DNA of 7,042 nucleotides. Origin: Burkholderiales bacterium (GTDB lineage Bacteria > Pseudomonadota > Gammaproteobacteria > Burkholderiales > SG8-39). Shown one piece after another: positions 1 through 7,042 of the stretch. The notes beneath the pieces were generated by a model. That model saw nothing but the letters and a program-made list of their open reading frames with translations, was not told the DNA's origin and ran no database searches. Made by a program: the position numbers and the translations under genes. The DNA lies in the NCBI GenBank assembly GCA_016649475.1, contig JAENXP010000111.1, positions 1 through 7,042 of the forward strand, written 5' to 3'. The stretch's first letter is position 1; each line of letters begins with the position of its first letter.

Positions 1-121
1 GCGACGCGAGCCGCACCTTGAGGCAATCGCCGTGCAAGCCGACTACTTCTGTGCGTTTGGCGCCAGGCTGAGCGTGAATGTGGAGGGTGAGACCAGCGCT
101 GTTGACCTGATACCAGTTCAA
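1..121 (-). CDS. yggU: YggU/DUF167 family protein, N-terminal part (cut by window edge)
   Basis: About 40 N-terminal codons are visible before the left edge cuts the gene. The reading frame gives a beta-strand segment (LTLHIHAQPGAK), then RTEVVGLHGDCLKVRLAS. This matches the start of the small DUF167/YggU family, whose hallmark is PGAK followed by a GLHGDxLKVRL stretch; full members are roughly 100 residues. The function is not established. The best start is a TTG at 119-121 that overlaps the TGA stop of yggT by four bases (TTGA), giving MNWYQVN and suggesting translational coupling. No ATG is available near this point. The position after yggT fits the common yggS-proC-yggT-yggU order. The family call is fairly firm; the start codon is inferred. 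Confidence 0.8.
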   Translation of the reverse strand, partial: MNWYQVNSAGLTLHIHAQPGAKRTEVVGLHGDCLKVRLAS

Positions 122-690
122 AACAGCGCCGCCACCGAGCGCGTGAGGTACTCCAGTGGAATCAGCAGCAGCTGCGCGACCACCAACGCGAACAACGGCG
201 ACAGGTCGACATTGCCGATGGGCGGAATCACGCGCCGGAACGGGCGCAGGAACGGGGCGGTAAGCGCATTGAACAGCGGTGCGAGCGGCGCATATGGATT
301 GATCCAGCTGATCACCGCCTGAATCAGAATGACTCCGATCAGCAGGTACAGGCTGAAGCGCGCCAGTTCGAGCAGGCTCAAACTGAACAAAATACCCATC
401 ACTGCTCCCGGTCCGGCGTGGAACCCTCCGCCCCTGAGCAGATACAGCAGCGTCAACAGCAGCGCCTCTATCAACCAGGCCAGCACGAAACTCGACAGGT
501 CCCGCCCGAACAATCCAGGAATAAAGCGCCGCGCCGGCAGTACCAGCCAATTGGTCAACGCGTTAACGAACTGTCCCAGCGGGTTGTGGAGCGGCGCGCG
601 CATGAGATGCAGATAAAAACGCGCCAGCAGCACAAACACGAAGAAACCGAATACCGTGTCGAGCAGAAAATGCAGTACTTGGCTTAGCAT
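118..690 (-). CDS. yggT: YggT family integral membrane protein
   Basis: The 190-residue product is close to the usual length of proteobacterial YggT (about 190). It shows the duplicated YGGT architecture. A first hydrophobic helix (about residues 5-27) leads into repeat 1, with RAPLHNPLGQFVNALTNWLV and LPARRFIPG (31-59), followed by hydrophobic segments at about 65-86 and 97-125. Repeat 2 has ISWINPYAPLAPLFNALTAP (127-146), RPFRRVIPPIGNVDLSP (149-165) and a final helix near 165-180. The N-P-L/F-N-A-L-T...P...R pattern in both halves is characteristic. It should sit in the inner membrane. In the family it has been linked to osmotic tolerance, and plant and cyanobacterial relatives to organelle or nucleoid distribution, but no biochemical activity is fixed. 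The ATG at 690 is the natural start. It has only a weak upstream purine stretch and lies 101 bp after proC, where I see no clear promoter. Confidence 0.92.
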   Translation of the reverse strand: MLSQVLHFLLDTVFGFFVFVLLARFYLHLMRAPLHNPLGQFVNALTNWLVLPARRFIPGLFGRDLSSFVLAWLIEALLLTLLYLLRGGGFHAGPGAVMGILFSLSLLELARFSLYLLIGVILIQAVISWINPYAPLAPLFNALTAPFLRPFRRVIPPIGNVDLSPLFALVVAQLLLIPLEYLTRSVAALF

Positions 691-791
691 TTATATTGGG
701 TACTTCAAGCATCGCCTGTGGATCGTTAGACCCCGATTAGAACACAATCGCCTTGCATTATGCGCGATGAGCGGCGTTGGCAGATGGCGCG

Positions 792-1607
792 TCATTCGTC
801 AGCGCCCAGTTGTTCGCCCAGCTCGTGCGCGCGCTGGTTGGCTGCGTGGAGCGCGCGCACAATAAGACTCTTGACCCGGTCTGCATCCATGCTGGCGAGG
901 GCGCGCTCGGTCGTGCCGCCTTTGGAAGTTACGCGCTCGCGCAGAACCGCCACATTCTCCGGGCTCTGCGCGGCGAGCTTGGCCGTCCCGACGAAAGTCT
1001 GCACCGCGAGTTTCCTCGCTTCTTCGGCGGAAAAGCCCATTTCCTGCGCGGCCTGCTGCAGCGCCTCGATGAAATAGAACACGTAGGCCGGCCCGCTGCC
1101 GGAAATCGCGGTGACCGGGTCGAGCTGGTTTTCCTCCGAAACCCACAGCGTCGCCCCGACCGCGCCCAGTATTGAATCAGCCAGGGCGCGCTGCGCCGTG
1201 GCGACCGCGGCGCTCGCATACAGACCGCTGATGCCGGCGCCGATTAGCGCCGGCGTATTCGGCATGCAGCGCACCAGGGTGGCGTAGCCGCCTAGCCAGC
1301 GCGACAAATCGACTGTGCGGATACCGGCGGCAATCGTGATCACGAGTTCGCGCGCCAGCAGCGGCTTCAGCGCCTGAGCGGCGGCACGCATCTGCTGCGG
1401 CTTCACCGCCAGCACCACCGCCTCGCCCAGCGGCGCCACTGCGGTCACCGAGTCCACACAGGTGACGCCGAACTGCGCGACCAGGCGCGCTCGCGCCTCG
1501 GGCTGAAGTTCCACCACGCGGATTCCGGCCGGCGCATGGCCCTTGCCGATGAGGCCGCCGATCAGCGCCGCCGCCATGTTACCGCCGCCTACGAAGGTAA
1601 TGTTCAC
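792..1607 (-). CDS. proC: Pyrroline-5-carboxylate reductase
   Basis: Cytosolic enzyme catalysing the last step of proline synthesis: NAD(P)H-dependent reduction of 1-pyrroline-5-carboxylate to L-proline. The 271-residue product matches the usual family length (about 270). It opens with a Rossmann fold, ITFVGGGNMAAALIGGL (3-19), which holds the glycine-rich dinucleotide motif. It continues with LAVKPQ (66-71), ITIAAG (90-95) and VRCMPNTPALIGAG (112-125). The C-terminal dimerisation and substrate domain has AISGSGPAYVF (167-177) and the ProC signature VTSKGGTTERAL (226-237). The frame stays open for 134 codons upstream inside yggS, but homology begins at the GTG at 1605-1607. That GTG has a good ribosome binding site and overlaps the yggS stop as GTGA, so I chose it. 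Co-transcription and translational coupling with yggS are likely. All expected motifs are intact. Confidence 0.97.
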   Translation of the reverse strand: MNITFVGGGNMAAALIGGLIGKGHAPAGIRVVELQPEARARLVAQFGVTCVDSVTAVAPLGEAVVLAVKPQQMRAAAQALKPLLARELVITIAAGIRTVDLSRWLGGYATLVRCMPNTPALIGAGISGLYASAAVATAQRALADSILGAVGATLWVSEENQLDPVTAISGSGPAYVFYFIEALQQAAQEMGFSAEEARKLAVQTFVGTAKLAAQSPENVAVLRERVTSKGGTTERALASMDADRVKSLIVRALHAANQRAHELGEQLGADE

Positions 1608-2293
1608 GCTTGCTTCCTTTCTCCGAATATGGCGGTTCCTATGCGCACTATAGTAGCGCCTTCCGTCACTGCCGCCTCGAGGTCCTGCGACATGCCCATT
1701 GACAGCGTATCCAGCCCGAAACCGGCGGCGTTGAGTTGCGCCAGCAGCTGGCGCAGGCCGGCGCAGCGCCGGCGCTGCAGCGCCACGTCGAGCGCAGGCT
1801 CGGGAATGGCCATCAGGCCGCGCAGCCTGAGACGCGGCAACGCGCGCACGGCCTCGGCCAGCGGTCTCACTGCTTCGGGCGCCACGCCGCTCTTGCTGGC
1901 TTCCCCGCTCACATTGACCTGCAGACAGACGTTGAGCGGTTCCCGCCCTCCCGGGCGCGCGTCGGCCAGGCGCTGCGCGATCTTCTCTCGAGCAACGGAA
2001 TGTACCCAATCGAAATTCTCGGCGATGGCCCGCGTCTTGTTGCTCTGGATCGGGCCGATAAAGTGCCAGACCAGAGGCAAATCCGACAAGGCGGCGATCT
2101 TCTCCAGTGCCTCCTGGACGTAATTCTCGCCGAACTCTCGCTGCCCGGCCGCATACGCAGCGCGCACCGCTTCTGCGGCAAAGGTTTTGCTTACTGCCAG
2201 CAAAGCAATATCGCCGGATTCGCGGCCAGCCGCCCGCGCCGTCGCACCGATGCGCGCCCTTACGACTTGCAAGTTACTCCCGATTGAGGACAT
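1604..2293 (-). CDS. yggS: YggS/PLPBP family pyridoxal 5'-phosphate homeostasis protein
   Basis: Cytosolic single-domain PLP-binding protein with the alanine-racemase N-terminal TIM-barrel fold. The family controls free PLP and affects amino-acid and vitamin B6 balance, without a proven enzymatic reaction. With the ATG at 2293 the product is 229 residues, near the E. coli length of about 234. The Schiff-base lysine falls at K36 in LLAVSKT, the same number as in E. coli YggS. Further family motifs are FGENYVQEA (54-62), WHFIGPIQSNKTR (76-88), VNVSGEASKSG (126-136), SMGMSQDLEAAV (198-209) and RIGTAIFG (217-224), the latter two forming the phosphate-binding end. The frame is open upstream to a GTG at 2374, but those 27 residues look like translated spacer. 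I see no strong ribosome binding site before either start. Its TGA overlaps the proC GTG, so it probably leads the operon. Confidence 0.95.
   Translation of the reverse strand: MSSIGSNLQVVRARIGATARAAGRESGDIALLAVSKTFAAEAVRAAYAAGQREFGENYVQEALEKIAALSDLPLVWHFIGPIQSNKTRAIAENFDWVHSVAREKIAQRLADARPGGREPLNVCLQVNVSGEASKSGVAPEAVRPLAEAVRALPRLRLRGLMAIPEPALDVALQRRRCAGLRQLLAQLNAAGFGLDTLSMGMSQDLEAAVTEGATIVRIGTAIFGERKQA
1613..1620 (-). promoter_or_regulatory. Ribosome binding site deciding the proC start
   Basis: On the minus strand the bases read AAAGGAAG, placing AGGA seven bases before the GTG at 1605-1607. The site lies inside the last codons of yggS. It supports the GTG start of proC over the upstream in-frame codons that lie within yggS. 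Confidence 0.75.
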
Positions 2294-2394
2294 AATTTGG
2301 CGCGGGCGTGTACGCGGAAAGCCGGAGGCGAATCGCACCCACTCGGTCAGTTGCAGTCTCGCCTGGCGCGTCACTCAGCATGGAGCAATTATAA
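2294..2394. promoter_or_regulatory. Divergent promoter region between yggS and pilT
   Basis: This 101-bp spacer separates divergently transcribed yggS and pilT, so it should hold promoters for both. On the minus strand 2388-2393 reads TATAAT, a perfect sigma-70 -10 hexamer pointing toward yggS, but I find no good -35 at 16-18 bp, because the matching position lies inside the pilT start region and reads poorly. On the plus strand TTGCAG at 2351-2356 could be a -35 for pilT, with no convincing -10 partner. The region's role is a safe inference from gene orientation. The individual boxes are weak. Confidence 0.45.
2382..2385 (+). promoter_or_regulatory. Ribosome binding site of pilT
   Basis: GGAG stands nine bases before the ATG at 2395. 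The spacing and sequence are typical and support this ATG, which also matches the MDI-type start expected for PilT. Confidence 0.7.
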
Positions 2395-3441
2395 ATGGAT
2401 ATCTCTGAACTGCTTGCCTTCGTGGTCAAGAACAAGGCGTCGGATCTGCATCTGTCTGCCGGTCTGCCGCCGATGATCCGCGTGCACGGTGACATCAAGC
2501 GTATCAACCTGCCGGCCATGGACCACAAAGATGTGCACGGCATGATTTATGACATCATGAATGACGGCCAGCGCAAGTTCTACGAGGAAAACCTCGAATG
2601 CGACTTTTCCTTCGCCATACCTGGCCTGGCGCGTTTTCGCGTAAATGCGTTCGTGCAGAACCGCGGCGCCGGAGCGGTGATGCGGACCATCCCGTCCAAG
2701 ATCCTGTCGCTCGCCGATTTGAAAGCGCCGAAGATCTTCGAGCAGATCGCGGATCAGCCGCGGGGCGTGGTGCTGGTCACAGGCCCGACCGGCTCGGGCA
2801 AGTCGACTACTCTGGCGGCGATGGTCAATCACAAAAACGAAACCGAGGAAGGCCACATCCTCACGATCGAGGATCCGATCGAGTTCGTGCACGAATCCAA
2901 GAAATGTCTGATCAACCAGCGCGAAGTGGGTCCGCACACGCTTTCGTTCAACAATGCGCTGCGATCGGCACTGCGCCAGGACCCGGATGTGATCCTGGTG
3001 GGGGAGATGCGCGACCTGGAAACCATCCGCCTGGCACTCTCCGGCGCGGAAACCGGCCACCTGGTATTCGGCACGCTGCACACCAGCTCGGCGGCGAAAA
3101 CCATCGACCGTATCGTCGACGTGTTTCCCGCCGCGGAGAAGGACATGATACGCGCGATGATCTCCACCTCGCTGCGGGCAATCATTTCGCAGACGCTGCT
3201 CAAGACCAAGGACGGTTCCGGCCGGGTCGCGGCGCACGAGATCATGATCGGCACGCCCGCAATCAACAATTTGATCCGCGAAGCCAAAATCGCGCAGATG
3301 TATTCGGCGATCCAGACCGGTCAGCAGTTCGGCATGCAGACGCTGGACCAAAATCTGCAGGATCTGGTCAAGAAGGGCGTAATCACCAACGCCGAGGCAC
3401 GCAGCAAAGCCGCCAACAAGGACACCTTCCCCGGCGGTTAG
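2395..3441 (+). CDS. pilT: Type IV pilus retraction ATPase PilT
   Basis: Cytoplasmic hexameric ATPase that powers depolymerisation of type IV pili at the inner-membrane base. It thereby drives twitching motility, surface sensing and, in competent species, DNA uptake. The 348-residue product is the usual length. The N-terminal PAS-like domain begins MDISELLAF and includes KASDLHLSAGLPPMIRVHG (14-32). Walker A is GPTGSGKST (130-138, K136). The Asp-box region is LTIEDPIEF (156-164), with the catalytic Glu at E159. Walker B is DVILVGEMRD (198-207, E204). The His box is GHLVFGTLHT (221-230, H222 and H229). The retraction motif usually written AIRNLIRE reads AINNLIRE here (289-296), with Asn in place of Arg. 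The C-terminus ends TFPGG, as in many betaproteobacterial homologues. It is divergent from yggS, a common arrangement, and followed by pilU. The ATPase core is intact, so activity is expected. Confidence 0.97.
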   Translation: MDISELLAFVVKNKASDLHLSAGLPPMIRVHGDIKRINLPAMDHKDVHGMIYDIMNDGQRKFYEENLECDFSFAIPGLARFRVNAFVQNRGAGAVMRTIPSKILSLADLKAPKIFEQIADQPRGVVLVTGPTGSGKSTTLAAMVNHKNETEEGHILTIEDPIEFVHESKKCLINQREVGPHTLSFNNALRSALRQDPDVILVGEMRDLETIRLALSGAETGHLVFGTLHTSSAAKTIDRIVDVFPAAEKDMIRAMISTSLRAIISQTLLKTKDGSGRVAAHEIMIGTPAINNLIREAKIAQMYSAIQTGQQFGMQTLDQNLQDLVKKGVITNAEARSKAANKDTFPGG

Positions 3442-3565
3442 CCGGCGGTGTTATGGTCGAAGGCTGACACCGGCGCGATCGCGGTCAAGAGCAGGTAAAA
3501 CAGGTCCGGCCGGCACAGAGTATCCGGGCATAATTTTTTGGAAGTAACTGTCATCGAGGTGAAAT
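3442..3565 (+). promoter_or_regulatory. pilT-pilU spacer with pilU ribosome binding site
   Basis: This 124-bp gap has no open frame worth calling. It ends with GAGGTGA at 3556-3562, just before the pilU ATG at 3566, a clear Shine-Dalgarno site. CATAAT at 3529-3534 resembles a -10 box, but I see no matching -35. A short stem (CCGGC at 3431-3435 with GCCGG at 3441-3445) straddles the pilT stop without a T-run, so it is not a convincing terminator. Read-through from pilT, with or without a weak internal promoter, is the simplest view. Confidence 0.4.
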
Positions 3566-4702
3566 ATGGATAGCGGCCAGTCAACCAAGTTCATGTACGA
3601 CCTGCTGCGGCTGATGCTGAGCAAAAAGGGTTCCGACCTGTTCATCACTGCGGACTTCCCGCCGGCGATGAAGCTCGACGGCAAAATGACGCCGGTGATG
3701 GACCAAAAACTCACCGGCCAGCACACCGCCGATCTGGTGCGTGCGATGATGAATGACAAACAGGCTGCCGAGTTCGAAGCGACCAAGGAGTGCAACTTCG
3801 CCATCTCGCCCGCGGGCATAGGCCGTTTCCGCGTAAATTGCTTCGTACAGCAGGGCAAGATCGGCATGGTGATGCGCACGATCACCACCACCATACCCAA
3901 ATTCGAGGATCTGGGGCTGCCGCCGGTGCTGAAAGACGTGGTGATGAACAAGCGCGGCCTGGTGATCATGGTGGGCGGTACCGGTTCGGGCAAGTCGACC
4001 TCGCTGGCGGCGATGATCGGCTACCGTAACAACAACAGCTACGGTCACATCATCACCATCGAGGATCCGGTCGAGTACGTGCACCCGCACATCAACTGCC
4101 TCGTCACCCAGCGCGAAGTGGGCGTGGATACCGCTTCGTGGGAAGCGGCGCTGCACAATACCCTGCGCCAGGCCCCGGACGTGATTCTGATAGGCGAAAT
4201 CCGCTCGAGGGAAACCATGGAGCACGCGGTTTCTTTCGCCGAAACCGGTCACCTGTGCATGGGCACACTGCACGCGAACAGCGCCAACCAGGCACTGGAC
4301 CGCATCATCAATTTCTTCCCCGAGGAGCGCCGACCGCAGCTGTTGATGGACCTGTCGCTCAACCTCAAGGCGCTCATATCACAGCGGCTGATCCCGCTGA
4401 AGGAAGGCAAGGGGCGCACCGCGGCGATCGAGATCATGCTCAATTCGCCGTTGATCACCGACCTGATTTTCAAGGGCGAAGTGCACGAGATCAAGGAAAT
4501 CATGAAGAAGTCGCGCGAACTGGGCATGCAGACTTTCGACCAGGCCCTGTTCGACCTGTACGAGGCAGGCAAGATCAGCTACGAGGACGCCCTGAGGAAC
4601 GCCGACTCCGTCAACGATTTGCGGCTCAACATCAAGCTGCACGGCAAGGAATCGCAGAGTCGGGACATCAGCGCGGGTATAGAGCACCTGAACATCGTTT
4701 GA
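3566..4702 (+). CDS. pilU: Type IV pilus accessory retraction ATPase PilU
   Basis: Paralogue of PilT that helps pilus retraction, acting with PilT at the cytoplasmic face of the pilus machine. In several species it adds force but cannot retract without PilT. The 378-residue product is near the family's usual length (about 380). The N-terminal domain has KGSDLFITADFPPAMKLDG (21-39). Walker A is GGTGSGKST (137-145, K143). The Asp-box region is ITIEDPVEY (163-171, catalytic E166). Walker B is DVILIGEIRSRE (205-216, E211). The His box is GHLCMGTLHAN (228-238, H229 and H236). In place of the PilT AIRNLIRE motif it has a segment around LITDLIFKGEVHEIK (296-310), which separates PilU from PilT. The tail after about residue 345 is PilU-type and longer than PilT's. 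It lies 124 bp after pilT in the same direction and converges on gyrB. All ATPase residues are intact. Confidence 0.96.
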   Translation: MDSGQSTKFMYDLLRLMLSKKGSDLFITADFPPAMKLDGKMTPVMDQKLTGQHTADLVRAMMNDKQAAEFEATKECNFAISPAGIGRFRVNCFVQQGKIGMVMRTITTTIPKFEDLGLPPVLKDVVMNKRGLVIMVGGTGSGKSTSLAAMIGYRNNNSYGHIITIEDPVEYVHPHINCLVTQREVGVDTASWEAALHNTLRQAPDVILIGEIRSRETMEHAVSFAETGHLCMGTLHANSANQALDRIINFFPEERRPQLLMDLSLNLKALISQRLIPLKEGKGRTAAIEIMLNSPLITDLIFKGEVHEIKEIMKKSRELGMQTFDQALFDLYEAGKISYEDALRNADSVNDLRLNIKLHGKESQSRDISAGIEHLNIV

Positions 4703-4715
4703 TCCGGTGCGACGG

Positions 4716-4736
4716 GCAGGCGGGTGGGCCGCCTGC
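4716..4736. terminator. GC-rich hairpin after pilU, probable terminator
   Basis: GCAGGCGG (4716-4723) and CCGCCTGC (4729-4736) form a perfect 8-bp stem with a 5-base loop. It sits 13 bases after the pilU stop in the spacer between convergent pilU and gyrB. Neither strand has a T-run after the stem, so it lacks the full form of an intrinsic terminator. It may still end transcription in either direction, or protect mRNA 3' ends. Confidence 0.55.
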
Positions 4737-4740
4737 GTAA

Positions 4741-7042
<2,302 letters not shown>

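Noticed and set aside
1608..2009. 134-codon upstream extension of the proC frame
   Set aside because: It lies inside yggS, has Arg/Ala/Gly-rich shadow composition, and is superseded by the GTG at 1607 with its ribosome binding site and Rossmann-fold start.
2364..2381. Possible sigma-54 promoter (TGGCGCG followed by AGCA) upstream of pilT
   Set aside because: GG and GC are 11 bases apart instead of the required 10, and the -12 element does not read TTGC.
2389..3351. 320-codon open frame on the minus strand opposite pilT
   Set aside because: It is antisense to a well-conserved pilT and has the His/Arg/Asp-rich composition of a shadow frame in GC-rich DNA. No domain is recognisable.
3431..3445. 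Short CCGGC/GCCGG stem at the pilT stop as a terminator
   Set aside because: It has only a 5-bp stem with no T-run, and such GC palindromes are common by chance in this sequence. pilU follows in the same direction.
3581..4273. 230-codon open frame on the minus strand opposite pilU, resembling the one opposite pilT
   Set aside because: The resemblance comes from pilT and pilU being paralogues read in the same antisense frame, not from a conserved antisense gene pair.

Overview
This 7,042-base window is GC-rich and densely coding. It looks like core chromosome from a Pseudomonadota bacterium, most likely a betaproteobacterium. I base this on protein-family resemblance: the PilT/PilU pair, a PilT tail ending in FPGG, and a Gram-negative type GyrB with the long insert in its TOPRIM half. 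I could not run a search, so the class is an inference. I see no rRNA, tRNA, CRISPR array, insertion sequence, phage gene or attachment site.

Left block (1-2293, minus strand). Read in the direction of transcription, the order is yggS (PLP-binding homeostasis protein), proC (pyrroline-5-carboxylate reductase), yggT (YGGT-family membrane protein) and yggU (DUF167, cut by the window edge). yggS and proC overlap by four bases (GTGA). yggT and yggU also overlap by four bases, if yggU starts at TTG. A 101-bp spacer separates proC from yggT. This is the familiar yggS-proC-yggT-yggU housekeeping cluster, linking PLP handling and proline synthesis to a small membrane protein.

Middle block (2294-4702, plus strand). 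A 101-bp divergent spacer leads into pilT and then pilU, the two hexameric ATPases that retract type IV pili. Both keep intact Walker A, catalytic Glu, Walker B and His motifs. They are separated by 124 bp, so pilU may have a promoter of its own.

Right block (4703-7042). A 52-bp spacer separates convergent pilU and gyrB. Together with the gyrB stop it holds two tandem hairpins that probably separate the two transcripts. gyrB (DNA gyrase subunit B) runs leftward and lacks about its first 35 codons, which lie beyond the right edge.

The window looks ordinary and conserved, and I did not find a candidate for an undescribed system. The points most worth a second look are small: a substitution in the PilT AIRNLIRE motif, the tandem hairpins between pilU and gyrB, the gyrB-pilU adjacency, and a TATAAT-like element in the divergent yggS/pilT spacer. 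No gene-free stretch exceeds about 125 bp.
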